Source of the DNA: Bradyrhizobium sp. BR13661
GTDB taxonomy: Bacteria; Pseudomonadota; Alphaproteobacteria; Rhizobiales; Xanthobacteraceae
Direction: 5' to 3'
DNA length: 64,000 bases
Assembly: GCF_029892425.1 (NCBI RefSeq)
Contig: NZ_JARXWB010000026.1
Location: 1-64,000 of the forward strand
Below, piece by piece: positions 16,103 through 25,441 of this stretch. The translations under genes were made by a program, and so were the position numbers. Position 1 is the first letter of the stretch. Every line of letters begins with the position of its first letter. The notes beneath the pieces are model-generated. The model worked only from the letters and a program-made list of their open reading frames with translations, ran no database searches and was not told the DNA's origin.

Positions 16103-16129
16103 TTGCAGGTTTTTGAAACCCTGTATATT
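16103..16129 (+). promoter_or_regulatory. Candidate promoter of acpP
   Basis: TTGCAG (16103-16108) and TATATT (16124-16129), preceded by CTG, look like a -35 and an extended -10, although the 15-bp spacer is short. It lies in the 311-bp gap between fabG and acpP, as expected for a strongly, separately expressed acpP. No other structure was recognised in that gap. Confidence 0.35.
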
Positions 16130-16280
16130 GGCCATGCGGAGCCTTGGCCGTCGTTCGCCCGGTCCTGCATCGGTTAGGGTGGGACCACATCAAAGTTCGT
16201 AAGCGAAGGCAGTCAACGACCACGACGGCTCGTATCGTCCCGGGGGGTCGGGTCTACAGGGAACAACACGAGGTTATGCA

Positions 16281-16520
16281 ATGAGTGACATTGGCGAGCG
16301 GGTTAAGAAGATCGTGGTCGAACACCTTGGTGTTGAACCCGAGAAGGTTGTCGACGCAGCGAGCTTCATCGATGACCTCGGCGCCGACAGTCTGGACACC
16401 GTCGAGCTGGTGATGGCGTTCGAAGAAGAATTCGGGTGCGAGATTCCGGACGACGCCGCCGAGACGATTCTCACGGTCGGCGACGCCACGAAGTTTCTCG
16501 AGAAGAACGCGAAGAGCTAA
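16281..16520 (+). CDS. acpP: Acyl carrier protein
   Basis: 79 aa, acidic, helical; carries acyl intermediates on a 4'-phosphopantetheine arm. The attachment serine is in the invariant GADSLDTVELVMAFEEEF (Ser at about residue 38). The N-terminus MSDIGERVKKIVVEHLGVEP is standard. The leader of about 150 nt and good start context (GAGGTTATGCA before ATG) fit high expression. fabF follows after 108 bp. Confidence 0.98.
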   Translation: MSDIGERVKKIVVEHLGVEPEKVVDAASFIDDLGADSLDTVELVMAFEEEFGCEIPDDAAETILTVGDATKFLEKNAKS

Positions 16521-16628
16521 GGCTCTTCATTTTCGCGGGGACAACGTTGAAACCGGACGGGCCGCTTTCCAGCGGTCAGCCGGTTTCTTGTTATTGGCCG
16601 TGAATCTTTCGATGCGGAGTTTTCGGAT

Positions 16629-17894
16629 ATGAGGCGGGTTGTCGTCACTGGTCTCGGCATGGTGTCGCCGCTCGGCTGCGGCGTCGAGCCGACCTGGAAA
16701 CGCATCCTCAACGGCGAAAGCGGTGCGCGCAGGATCGAGAGCTTCGACGTCTCCGATCTGCAGACCAAATATGCCTGCACGGTCGTGCGCGGCGACGGCA
16801 GCAACGACACATTCAATGCCGACAAGTGGATGGAGCCGAAAGACCAGCGCAAGGTCGACGACTTCATCATCTTCGGCATGGCCGCAGCCGGCCAGGCGCT
16901 CGACGACGCCAACTGGCATCCCGAGACCGAAGAGGACAAATGCGCGACCGGCACCATGATCGGCTCGGGCATCGGCGGCCTCAACGGCATCGCCGACACC
17001 GCGATCCTGCTGAAGGAGCGAGGGCCCCGTAAGGTATCGCCGTTCTTCATTCCGGGCCGGCTGATCAATCTCGCCTCCGGCTACGTGTCGATCAAGCACG
17101 GGCTGAAGGGGCCGAACCATTCTGTGGTCACGGCCTGCTCCACCGGTGCCCATGCGGTCGGTGATGCCGCCCGCCTGATCGCGCTCGGCGATGCCGACGT
17201 GATGGTCGCCGGCGGTGCGGAGTCGCCGATCAGCCGCATCGGTATTGCCGGCTTCAACGCCGCGCGCGCACTTTCGACCGACTTCAACGAGACGCCCGAG
17301 AAGGCCTCGCGTCCCTACGACAAGGATCGCGACGGTTTCGTGATGGGCGAGGGCGCCGGCGTCCTCGTCCTGGAAGAGCTCGAGCACGCCCAGCGCCGCG
17401 GCGCCAGGATCTATGCAGAGGTGATCGGCTACGGTCTGTCGGGTGATGCCTATCACATCACGTCGCCGTCGCCCGATGGCGATGGCGGATTCCGCAGCAT
17501 GACGGCCGCGCTCAAGCGCGCCGGCTTGACCGCATCCGATCTCGACTACATCAACGCGCACGGCACCTCGACGCCGCTCGGCGACGAGATCGAGCTTGGC
17601 GCGGTGGAGCGGCTGCTCGGCAATGCCGCATCCAAGGTCGCGATGTCCTCGACCAAATCGTCGACCGGCCATCTGCTCGGCGCGGCCGGCGCAATCGAGG
17701 CGATCTTCGCGATCCTCGCGATTCGCGATAACATCGTCCCGCCGACCATCAATCTGGACAATCCGTCGGTCGAGACCGCGATCGATCTCGTGCCGCATAA
17801 GGCGAAGAAGCGTGACGTGAACGTCGCGTTGTCGAATTCTTTCGGTTTCGGCGGTACCAATGCGTCGGTGATCGTCCGGCGTCTGGCCCAATAG
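16629..17894 (+). CDS. fabF: 3-oxoacyl-ACP synthase II
   Basis: Condensing enzyme for chain elongation, including elongation of unsaturated intermediates. 421 aa. The Cys-His-His triad of the thiolase fold is clear: Cys in TACSTGAHA (about residue 170), His in NAHGTSTPLGD (about residue 311) and His in STGHLLGAAG (about residue 348). The family C-terminus SFGFGGTNAS is present. The start at 16629 follows a weak GGAGTTTTCGGAT; MRRVVVTGLGMVSPLGCG is the normal N-terminus. Confidence 0.97.
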   Translation: MRRVVVTGLGMVSPLGCGVEPTWKRILNGESGARRIESFDVSDLQTKYACTVVRGDGSNDTFNADKWMEPKDQRKVDDFIIFGMAAAGQALDDANWHPETEEDKCATGTMIGSGIGGLNGIADTAILLKERGPRKVSPFFIPGRLINLASGYVSIKHGLKGPNHSVVTACSTGAHAVGDAARLIALGDADVMVAGGAESPISRIGIAGFNAARALSTDFNETPEKASRPYDKDRDGFVMGEGAGVLVLEELEHAQRRGARIYAEVIGYGLSGDAYHITSPSPDGDGGFRSMTAALKRAGLTASDLDYINAHGTSTPLGDEIELGAVERLLGNAASKVAMSSTKSSTGHLLGAAGAIEAIFAILAIRDNIVPPTINLDNPSVETAIDLVPHKAKKRDVNVALSNSFGFGGTNASVIVRRLAQ

Positions 17895-18019
17895 TTTGTG
17901 TTTGCGACGAATCCACCGTTTTGCCGTATTCGGCGATAGTCATGTCTGTGGGCGTGTGCATTTGGCTCGGCAAGCGATTGTCAGGCTGCGATTGAACCGG
18001 CAGGATTCAGGTTGCTTCG

Positions 18020-19294
18020 ATGAGTGAAAGGCCGCCCATTTCGCCCCGGAGTCCGCGGGCAGCGCTCGAGCCCGAGCAGGTCCCGCCGCCGCCGAGGCGT
18101 TCGGAGCGGGCGCGCAACCCCTTCGTCGTGGTTGGCAACGCCATCATCACATTGCTCTTGATCGGCCTGATCGGTGCCGGCGCGGCCTATTATTACGGCC
18201 GGCAGGTGCTCGAGTCGCCCGGGCCGCTGAAGGACGACAAGATCGTCAACATCCCGCAGCGCGCCGGCAAGCGCGACATCGCCGAGACGCTGAACCGGGA
18301 AGGCGTGACCGACGTCAATCCCTGGGTGTTCATCGGCGCCGTGGCCGCGCTGAAGGCGAGCTCGGACCTGAAGCCGGGTGAGTATTCGTTCCAGAAGAAC
18401 GCCTCCTTGCGCGACGTCATCGCCACCATCGTCGAGGGCAAGGTGGTCCAGCATGCCGTCACGATTCCCGAAGGCCTGACCTCCGAGCAGATCGTGGCGC
18501 GATTGAGCGACAACGACATCTTCACCGGCAGCGTGCGCGAATTGCCGCGCGAGGGCACGCTATTGCCCGAGACCTACAAGTTTCCGCGCGGGACCCCGCG
18601 CGACCAGGTGATCCAGCGCATGCAGCAGGCGCATAAGCGCGTGCTCGCGGAGATCTGGGATCGCCGCAGCCAGGATCTTCCAGTCAAGACGCCCGAGCAG
18701 CTGGTCACGCTCGCATCGATCGTTGAGAAGGAGACCGGCAAGCCCGACGAGCGCAGCCGCGTGGCCGCCGTGTTCGTCAATCGCCTCAAGCAGAAGATCA
18801 AGCTGCAGTCGGACCCAACCATCATCTACGGCCTGGTCGGCGGCAAGGGCACGCTGGGACGTCCGATCAAGCGCAGCGAGATCACGCAGCCTTCGCCCTA
18901 CAACACCTATGTGATCGAGGGCCTGCCGCCGGGCCCGATCGCCAATCCCGGCCGCGCTTCGCTGGAGGCCGCCGCCAACCCGGCCCGCACCCGCGATCTC
19001 TTTTTCGTCGCCGACGGCTCCGGTGGGCACGCCTTCACCGAGACCTACGACGCGCACCAGAAGAACGTCGCCAAGCTGCGGGCGATGGAGAAGCAGATTC
19101 AGAACGACACGGTCGAGCCCGCCGACGACGCCCAGGCGCCGGCCGCCGCGCCCGCGGCGGCCGATACGGCACCGACAGCGACCACGCCGCCCAAGCCGAC
19201 CCAGCAGAAGAAGCCGCCGGCGCGGCCCGCCAACCCGGCCGCACCTGCCCGCCAGGGCGCGGTACAGCCGTCGCCCCCGGTGGTCCAGCGCTAG
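18020..19294 (+). CDS. mltG: Endolytic transglycosylase MltG (YceG family)
   Basis: Inner-membrane lytic transglycosylase that cuts nascent glycan strands and helps set their length. 424 aa. A short Pro-rich cytoplasmic region and one membrane segment (NAIITLLLIGLIGAGAAYYY, about residues 38-57) precede the periplasmic YceG domain. The catalytic glutamate is in LASIVEKETG (about residue 236). SPYNTYVIEGLPPGPIANPG is a further family motif. The last 65 residues are an Ala/Pro/Gln/Lys-rich disordered tail. It follows fabF by 125 bp, a common order in alphaproteobacteria. Confidence 0.93.
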   Translation: MSERPPISPRSPRAALEPEQVPPPPRRSERARNPFVVVGNAIITLLLIGLIGAGAAYYYGRQVLESPGPLKDDKIVNIPQRAGKRDIAETLNREGVTDVNPWVFIGAVAALKASSDLKPGEYSFQKNASLRDVIATIVEGKVVQHAVTIPEGLTSEQIVARLSDNDIFTGSVRELPREGTLLPETYKFPRGTPRDQVIQRMQQAHKRVLAEIWDRRSQDLPVKTPEQLVTLASIVEKETGKPDERSRVAAVFVNRLKQKIKLQSDPTIIYGLVGGKGTLGRPIKRSEITQPSPYNTYVIEGLPPGPIANPGRASLEAAANPARTRDLFFVADGSGGHAFTETYDAHQKNVAKLRAMEKQIQNDTVEPADDAQAPAAAPAAADTAPTATTPPKPTQQKKPPARPANPAAPARQGAVQPSPPVVQR

Positions 19295-19454
19295 GCAAAA
19301 ATCCCTGGGCCAAAATCCCTGGGCCAAGTCCAGCGCTAGTCCCGCGCAGACCTGCTACGGGACTTTGCGGATTCCACTTTCCTGCAAAATAGTCTTAAGA
19401 TTCGCGTGGCCTGATGGCCTCGCGAATCCCCTGTTTGTCGGAGAATTTGACCTG

Positions 19455-20342
19455 ATGGCGCTGTCGTCCATGACCGGCTTTGCCCGAAGCCACGGCGCAA
19501 GCGGGCCGTATACGTTCGAATGGGAATTGAAGTCCGTCAACGCCAAGGGCTTTGACCTCAGGGTGCGGCTGCCGCAGGGGTTCGACGAGCTCGAGGCCCA
19601 CGCCAAGAAGCGCGCCGGCGAGCTTTTGTCGCGCGGCACCGTCTACGCCAATCTCAACGTCAAGCGCGCCAATGCGGCCGCCAGCGTCCGCGTCAATGAG
19701 GACGTGCTCAACGCCGTGCTGAAGGCGGCCTCCGTCATCGCCGGCAAGGTCGACGCGGTCGCGCCGAGCGTCGACGGCCTTTTGGCGATCAAGGGCGTCA
19801 TTGAGGTCGCCGAGCCCGAGGGCGACGAGGAGGAGGACAAGGCCGCTCGCGCAGCTGCCGCCGACGCCTTCGACAAGGCGCTCGACGAGCTCGTGGCGAT
19901 GCGCAGGCGCGAGGGGACTTCGCTGGGCCAGATCCTGACCCAGCGTGTCGACGAGATCGAGCAGCTCGCGACGAAGGCGGAGGCCGCGCCGGGCCGCAAG
20001 CCGGAGGCGATCAAGGCCAGGCTCGCCGAGCAGATCGCGGCTCTGCTCGACACGTCAGATCGCTTCGATTCCGAGCGCCTGATGCAGGAGGCCATCCTGA
20101 TTGCCACCAAGGCCGATATCCGCGAGGAGCTCGACCGCATCGCCTCGCACATCGCGCAGGCGCGCGAGCTGATCGGCAAGGGCGGCCCGATCGGCCGCAA
20201 GCTCGATTTCCTGGCGCAGGAGTTTCACCGCGAGGTCAACACCTGCTGCTCGAAGTCGAACGACATCGAGCTGACCAATACCGGGCTTGCCATGAAGAAC
20301 GTGGTCGAGCAATTCCGCGAACAGGTCCAGAATCTGGAGTGA
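19455..20342 (+). CDS. YicC family endoribonuclease-like protein
   Basis: 295 aa from ATG 19455: MALSSMTGFARSHGASG is the classic YicC N-terminus and SVNAKGFDLRVRLPQGFDEL follows. The C-terminal DUF1732 region ends in KLDFLAQEFHREVNTCCSKS and the final VEQFREQVQNLE, where a conserved acidic/His cluster is found. In E. coli, YicC has been described as an RNase; biochemical function here is by homology. gmk begins 3 bp after its stop, the conserved yicC-gmk pairing. Larger frames extending upstream to 19023 are spurious. Confidence 0.92.
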   Translation: MALSSMTGFARSHGASGPYTFEWELKSVNAKGFDLRVRLPQGFDELEAHAKKRAGELLSRGTVYANLNVKRANAAASVRVNEDVLNAVLKAASVIAGKVDAVAPSVDGLLAIKGVIEVAEPEGDEEEDKAARAAAADAFDKALDELVAMRRREGTSLGQILTQRVDEIEQLATKAEAAPGRKPEAIKARLAEQIAALLDTSDRFDSERLMQEAILIATKADIREELDRIASHIAQARELIGKGGPIGRKLDFLAQEFHREVNTCCSKSNDIELTNTGLAMKNVVEQFREQVQNLE

Positions 20343-20345
20343 TCG

Positions 20346-21005
20346 ATGACGGCAGGCGGTCACGGAACTGACGGTGTCGAGCGGCGCGGGCTGATGTTCG
20401 TGCTGTCCTCGCCATCGGGCGCGGGCAAGACGACGCTGTCGCGTTTGTTGCTCGAGCGGGAGCCTGGCCTGAAGATGTCAGTGTCGGCGACCACGCGTCA
20501 GATGCGGCCGGGAGAAGTCGAGGGGCGCGATTATTTCTTCGTCAGCAAGCCCAAGTTCGAAACGATGGTGGAACAGGGTGAACTGCTCGAATGGGCCACC
20601 GTGTTCGACAATCTTTACGGGACGCCGCGTGCGCCGGTGGAGGTGGCACTGTCGGCCGGGCAGGACGTGCTGTTCGACATCGACTGGCAGGGCACGCAGC
20701 AACTGCACCAGAAGGCGAGCGCCGACGTCGTCCGCGTCTTCATCCTGCCGCCCTCAGCGGCCGATCTCGAGAAGCGGCTGCATTCGCGGGCGCAGGATTC
20801 CGACGAGGTGATCCGCAAGCGGATGAGCCGCGCCAGCCACGAGATGAGCCACTGGGCCGAGTACGACTACATCGTCATCAACCACAATATTGATGACGCC
20901 TTCGCCGAGGTGCAGTCGATCCTGAAGGCTGAACGCCTCAAGCGCGAGCGGCGGATTGGCCTCGTGAGCTTCGTGCGGGGTCTGCAAGGTCAGCTTCAAG
21001 GCTAG
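20346..21005 (+). CDS. gmk: Guanylate kinase
   Basis: ATP + GMP to ADP + GDP. 219 aa. Following about 15 extra N-terminal residues is the P-loop SSPSGAGKTTLSRLLLE (about residues 21-37). SVSATTRQMRPGEVEGRDYFF is the GMP-binding region, and FDIDWQGTQQL and the lid residues follow. The final 68 bp overlap the 3' end of the convergent gene at 20938. It is directly downstream of the yicC gene, 3 bp apart. Confidence 0.97.
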   Translation: MTAGGHGTDGVERRGLMFVLSSPSGAGKTTLSRLLLEREPGLKMSVSATTRQMRPGEVEGRDYFFVSKPKFETMVEQGELLEWATVFDNLYGTPRAPVEVALSAGQDVLFDIDWQGTQQLHQKASADVVRVFILPPSAADLEKRLHSRAQDSDEVIRKRMSRASHEMSHWAEYDYIVINHNIDDAFAEVQSILKAERLKRERRIGLVSFVRGLQGQLQG

Positions 21006-22203
21006 GCTGCGACAGCCGCGGCCCTTCGGTTGCCAGCCGCTCCAGCATCGCCGTGATGATGTCGATGTCGACGGCGTCCTCGTCGCGAGCCTCGTCGTCG
21101 CGGGCCTCGTCGACGTGCGCGATCGGCTCGTCCTGGGGGATGTCATCGGCCGCGAGCTGGGGCGCGGGCGCCGGGATCTCGAATTCATCGTCCTCGAATT
21201 CGTCGTCCTTGAATTCATCGTCCTCGAATTCATCCGCCTCGAACTCATCCTCGAACAAGTTGATCTGTGCCTCGTCAGGTTCGACTGCCGCGACGCGAGC
21301 GGCGGGCGCTTGTGCAGCGATCCTGCGGATCTCGTCGGTAAATGCCGCGACTTGCGAGACCTGTTGGACTTGCGAGACTTGCGGACGCATGGCGTCGAAG
21401 TCGACCGGACGCGGCCGTTCTGCGCGCGCAGGGACTGCATCGAGCCACGGCGCGCGGTTGTCGTCGTGATCCTGCCTGTTGTCCCAGGTCGGGCGGCGAT
21501 CGGCCGTCTGGACGCGCACGCGCGAGCCCGCGAAGCGGTAGATCACGCTGGCAATGAGGCCGGCCAGCGCCAGTGCTCCGCCGATCACGAGCAGCAATGT
21601 CTGGAGCGAGCCGGTCGGCTTGTCGGCGGGAATTTCGGCCGCGGCCAGCGTCACCGGGGCAAGGGATGCGGCCGGCTGCGCGGAGGCCGTTGCAGGCGCG
21701 GTCGTCGTTGCGGGTGATGGCCGCGGTGCGGGCGCGGCGGCTGCGTCGGGCCAGCGCGTGGCGACCGCGGGCTGTTGCGCGTTGCTGTCGGCGGTGGCGC
21801 CAGGCGCCTGCTGCGTCGCGGCGGCGGCCGGCGCGGGTGCGCTCGCCGTCGGGCTGCTCTGCGGCGCGACGTATTCGGCACGCGCGTTCTGCACGGATTG
21901 CGGTGCTGACGAAGCTGCGCTCGGCGTTGTGTCGACGCTCGCCTGCTGTGCGCTCTGCGTGGCCTTGCTGCCTTCGGCGCGCAGGTACCAGCATTGCCGC
22001 TTGGTCGCGCGCTCCAATCGATAGAACCAGTGCTGGCCCTGCGGCGCCGTGCCTTTCGGCGAAGCGAGACAGTCGCTCGCGGCATTCGCCGTGCTTGCAG
22101 CACTGGGTGCAGTCGGCGCGTTCTGCGAGACGGCGGCCAAGGGGACGCCGGCGATGATACTGCCGATCAACGCGGATATGAACTTTGCGGTGCGGTTGCC
22201 CAT
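20938..22203 (-). CDS. Exported/anchored Ala-Pro-rich protein with acidic repeat
   Basis: 421 aa from ATG 22203 (GGGAG six bases upstream; an ATG at 22224 is also in frame). The N-terminal signal is KFISALIGSIIAGVPLAAVS. A short Cys-containing domain follows, with HWFYRLERATKRQCWYLRAE (about residues 56-75). An Ala/Pro/Thr-rich linker leads to one membrane segment near residue 205 (LLLVIGGALALAGLIASVIY). The C-terminal region holds an acidic tandem repeat of DEFEDDEF units (about residues 335-365). The 3' end overlaps gmk by 68 bp on the opposite strand. Conserved-looking but not recognised. Confidence 0.7.
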   Translation of the reverse strand: MGNRTAKFISALIGSIIAGVPLAAVSQNAPTAPSAASTANAASDCLASPKGTAPQGQHWFYRLERATKRQCWYLRAEGSKATQSAQQASVDTTPSAASSAPQSVQNARAEYVAPQSSPTASAPAPAAAATQQAPGATADSNAQQPAVATRWPDAAAAPAPRPSPATTTAPATASAQPAASLAPVTLAAAEIPADKPTGSLQTLLLVIGGALALAGLIASVIYRFAGSRVRVQTADRRPTWDNRQDHDDNRAPWLDAVPARAERPRPVDFDAMRPQVSQVQQVSQVAAFTDEIRRIAAQAPAARVAAVEPDEAQINLFEDEFEADEFEDDEFKDDEFEDDEFEIPAPAPQLAADDIPQDEPIAHVDEARDDEARDEDAVDIDIITAMLERLATEGPRLSQPSLEADLADPARSSRGQSAARA

Positions 22204-22357
22204 CCTGGTCTCCCGATTACGCATGACGCAACTCGTTACCTTCCCTTTCTCAACAAAGAGTTAGGTGGCAATGAGCCGCAAATCCGGAGAGGATGTGGCT
22301 TGAATCGGGCCTGCGCGGCGTTCGTTCCACCGCGAATTCAGGCTTTTTGCCGGCGCG

Positions 22358-22864
22358 CTATTGCTTGCTCGCGGTCCAGGTTCCCGAGCAACCGTCGGAG
22401 CTGCGGAACGTGCCGGACCCGCTGCGTCCGGACAGGCGGCCGGCGCCGGTATAGGTGATGCCATTCCCGGCCTGGCCGAACGTGTGCACCGAGCCGTTCG
22501 AGCTGACCGTCCCGCTGACGCCGTCGCCGATCACACGGCCCGAGGTCACGACGGTTGCGCCGCTCGACGAGCCGCCGCAGCCGACACTGGTCACGGCCCA
22601 GGCGCCATCGAAATTGCCTCCGCTACTGCTGCCGCTACCACCGCCGCTGCGGCGCGACGATGAGCGTTGTTCGTCTGGCGCCGGCTTGCTTCTGGGGGCC
22701 GACGGTGTCGGTTCCGCCGAACGATCCGAGCGCGAGCCGGACAGCGATTTTTCGTCATTGCCGATCGAACCGCCCGCGCTTCCGGATTGCGCGAAGGCGG
22801 ATGGAGCGCTGAGCGCGAGGAGGAGCGCGGCGAGACCAAACGTACGGTTTGCGGTGTTCGACAT
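22358..22864 (-). CDS. Exported Ser/Gly-rich protein, 168 aa
   Basis: Signal peptide FGLAALLLALSAPSAFAQ, cleaved near AFAQS. A Ser/Arg/Gly/Pro low-complexity linker follows, then a small domain from about residue 88. This ends in paired motifs (NFDGAWAVTSVGCGGSS; GNGITYTGAGRLSGRSGSG; SDGCSGTWTASKQ) with two cysteines likely to form a disulfide. This looks like a small beta-rich lipocalin-like fold, but it is not assigned. The start may instead be the Met at 22882. It lies 30 bp after the caspase-like gene on the same strand and is likely cotranscribed. Confidence 0.65.
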   Translation of the reverse strand: MSNTANRTFGLAALLLALSAPSAFAQSGSAGGSIGNDEKSLSGSRSDRSAEPTPSAPRSKPAPDEQRSSSRRSGGGSGSSSGGNFDGAWAVTSVGCGGSSSGATVVTSGRVIGDGVSGTVSSNGSVHTFGQAGNGITYTGAGRLSGRSGSGTFRSSDGCSGTWTASKQ

Positions 22865-22893
22865 GAGCCAGAAATCCATCATCAAGAAAAAAA

Positions 22894-24240
22894 TCAGCGG
22901 CCGGAGCCGTCGGCGCAGACGGCTCCGATAATGCGGCAAGCTTTGCCAGCCTTGGCGCAATCGTCAAGCGCTGCGTCCTTGGCGCGCTGCACGCCCTCGC
23001 GCTGGACCAGCGACCAGGATTTGTCCGAGATCGCGAACGCGCCGCAGCTCTTGCCGTAGAAGGAGAGCTCGATCGGACATTTCGCGCCGGCGCAATTGCC
23101 GCGCGCATCCGCCACCGCTGCGCGCCGCGAGGCGTGGTTCCACGAGATGCCCCATTTATTGCTGTCCGGCCCGTAGACGATCGAGCCCCACGGCTTCAGG
23201 TCTTCCATCTTGCGCATCCGCAGCAGCAGGCCTTCGGTCGCCTCACCGGTCGGCGCCATGGAAATCCGCTGCTGCAGTTTGGTGATCGCGCGGGTCAGTC
23301 CGTCGGGCGTATCAGGATCGAAATTGAGCTCGTAGAGCCGCTCGTTCAATTCGCTGAGCAGCGCGGCATCGCGCAACGGAACGCGGTCGGGATCGGCGCG
23401 GAGGCGCTCCGACGGCAACGGATCCGGCTGCATCGCCGCGACCTGCGGCGGCGCAACTTGCGTCGGCGGCACGAAATAGAAGGTGCCGTCGATCGGCGAC
23501 GAGGATACCCAGGGCTGCTGCGCGCCTGACGTGGCGCGCTTTACGGCAAGGCCAACCTGGTTGAAGGTCTGGAACACGTCGAGGCCGGCGGTGCGGATCG
23601 TCGCGGCCAGTGCCTTGGTGTAGGGGCTGTGGCCATCACTGCCGTCTTGCGCGACGTTGCCGGGTTGTGTCGCGTAGGAGATCAACGTGCCCTCGGGCGC
23701 GCGCATCTGCGCAAGGCCTCCGTCGGACGAGCGCAGGCCGCGCGAGCCGAAGGGGTTGTTGCGGCAGGCATCGAGGATGACGAGGTTGAGCCGCGTGCCG
23801 GATCCCTGCATCTGGCGCAGCACCAGATTGACGTCGGTCATCTGGAAATCGACATCGGCCTCGCGGGTCGGATTGGCGCCGACAGGCACGAGATAGTTGG
23901 AGCCGGCGACCTGCACGCCGTGACCGGCATAATAGAACAGCGCGACGTCGGCGCCCTGCACCTGCTTGCCAAAGCTCTGCACCGCGATGTCCATCGCGGC
24001 CTTGTCGAGATCGAGCTGGGCGTGGCCGCCGACCAGCGTGAAGCCGAGCGAGCCGAGCGTCTCGGCCATCAGCGTCGCGTCCTTGGAGGGATTGTCGAGC
24101 GGCGTGATGTTCTTGTAGGCGGAATTGCCCACAACCAGCGCGATGCGCTTTTCGGCCGATGCCGGTGTATTCGCGACGGTGAGCATGGCGGCGACCAGCG
24201 CTGCCAGCATCGTGACGCGATTGAAAATCCTCGCGCGCAT
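22894..24240 (-). CDS. Caspase-like (peptidase C14) protein with C-terminal DUF4189-like domain
   Basis: 448 aa from ATG 24240, with GGGGAAG as ribosome-binding site. A signal peptide (about residues 1-30, ending ANTPASAEK) precedes a caspase-hemoglobinase domain: ALVVGNSAYKNITPLDNP, catalytic His in FYYAGHGVQV and catalytic Cys in LDACRNNPF. A linker follows. The C-terminal 100 residues (WGSIVYGPDSNKWGISWNHA ... CRIIGAVCADG) resemble DUF4189, with paired cysteines. The dyad is intact, so Arg/Lys-specific proteolysis in the periplasm is possible; targets are unknown. Longer frames up to 24489 run into the intergenic repeat. Confidence 0.85.
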   Translation of the reverse strand: MRARIFNRVTMLAALVAAMLTVANTPASAEKRIALVVGNSAYKNITPLDNPSKDATLMAETLGSLGFTLVGGHAQLDLDKAAMDIAVQSFGKQVQGADVALFYYAGHGVQVAGSNYLVPVGANPTREADVDFQMTDVNLVLRQMQGSGTRLNLVILDACRNNPFGSRGLRSSDGGLAQMRAPEGTLISYATQPGNVAQDGSDGHSPYTKALAATIRTAGLDVFQTFNQVGLAVKRATSGAQQPWVSSSPIDGTFYFVPPTQVAPPQVAAMQPDPLPSERLRADPDRVPLRDAALLSELNERLYELNFDPDTPDGLTRAITKLQQRISMAPTGEATEGLLLRMRKMEDLKPWGSIVYGPDSNKWGISWNHASRRAAVADARGNCAGAKCPIELSFYGKSCGAFAISDKSWSLVQREGVQRAKDAALDDCAKAGKACRIIGAVCADGSGR

Positions 24241-24418
24241 CAAACTTCCCCAAAGCAATGGCGCCAATCTACCAGCCCGGCGGATTGGCGAAAAGCGGCG
24301 CGACATTCTGGTCGGTATCCCTGTGCGTGGCGCAGCGGGGAAGAGGGCATGGTTGTGCGATCCCGCGGCAAGTTTGTCCGGGCCTTGGTATCGTTCATCG
24401 CCCGATGGAGGCCAAAGG

Positions 24419-24985
24419 GCGCAGGGAAGGCCGGGCGCCGGCGGCACCCGAGATCCGTGCGCTACAGACGTGCACACGGGGTGGATCACAGGTGATGCCG
24501 GTCGCCCGGCCTTCCCTGCGCGGATGGTTTTAACGGTGTCCTTCGTGCTCTCCCCGGGGAGCGATGCACTATTGCCCCCGTCGCCTTACAGATGACTGAT
24601 GCGCGTGCCCGGTCGGGCCGCCACATCACCGCAAGGCTTGACGCACAGGCTCCGGGCGTCAGGACCACACGACTTCTCCGTCCGCGGACGGTCTCGCCTG
24701 ATCACCCGAGGCTCGCGTGTGCTCGCCCCGGACGGTCGACGAACCCGCTGTGACCGCGCCGTGTCGTGCCGCGTTGCGGATGATTCACGGTTGCCCGCCC
24801 TGTCATCAGCACTCCGCGCCGGCGCTACCGCGTCCACCGCAACACCGGCCCGCATCTCGTGACGATCGCGAAGCGCCCCTTTGGCAAGGGCCGGGATGGA
24901 GAGTGAATGACATAAATCCGAAATTCGGTAAAGTGGAATATTTTTGCGAGGTGGGATTGACGGGGTGTTTTGCCCGACGGGATAC
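24419..24985. repeat. Long dispersed intergenic repeat, copy 2
   Basis: Bounded on the left by a perfect 19-bp inverted pair: GCGCAGGGAAGGCCGGGCG (24419-24437) and its complement (24503-24521). From 24507 it is collinear with positions 11-430, including GCGATGCACTATTGC, CACAGGCTCCGGGCG, GTGACGATCGCGA and GGAATATTTTTGC. Open frames inside are not conserved between copies. Next to it, 24986-25112 shows only a small dyad around CGTCATTGCTTCG and no gene. Confidence 0.8.
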
Positions 24986-25112
24986 GACGCTCTCGGCATG
25001 CCGTCATTGCTTCGCTGCGCGCGCAATGACGAAGGTGAGTGGCCGTGCGCAGCCGACGATGAGCGAGAGTGTCGCGGTCAATAAGGCGGCTTCCGGGGCG
25101 CGCGCCGGGGCA

Positions 25113-25289
25113 TCACTTGCTTGCGCAGCAATCGACCAGCAGGCGCCAGATGCGCTGGATCTCGATGGACCTCCGCGTCTCGAGCACGTGGTTCTCGCTG
25201 GCATGGGGTGAGGGAGCTACAGAGCGGAGTTCACGCGGTGCGATCCAGCGCTCGGAGATTGGATCGTACCATTTGCCGAGATTGACCAA
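25113..25289 (-). CDS. Small hypothetical protein, 58 aa
   Basis: Candidate TTG start at 25289, with GGAG about 10 bp upstream; an ATG at 25328 is in frame but lies before that site. The protein starts VNLGKWYDPISERWIAPREL, continues with a polar middle, and ends IQRIWRLLVDCCASK. Composition is protein-like (Trp, Tyr, acidic/basic balance) unlike the surrounding intergenic frames. No domain recognised. Tandem dyads at 25442-25507 lie upstream. Confidence 0.4.
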   Translation of the reverse strand: MVNLGKWYDPISERWIAPRELRSVAPSPHASENHVLETRRSIEIQRIWRLLVDCCASK

Positions 25290-25441
25290 GCTCGTGTCTC
25301 CTCTCTTCCATCCCCCTCCTGGTTTCAACGCGCAGACGTTTCGCTGTGTTCCAATTTTGGGATCGAAGGGATCTGCGCGGAGACCTCGCCGTCAGTCAGT
25401 GCTTCGCCCGCCGTGTTGCCTGTCCGCCACGCTTCGAACTC

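Noticed and set aside
16527..17891. 454-codon minus-strand frame opposite fabF
   Set aside because: fabF has all catalytic motifs on the other strand; the antisense frame has no protein features.
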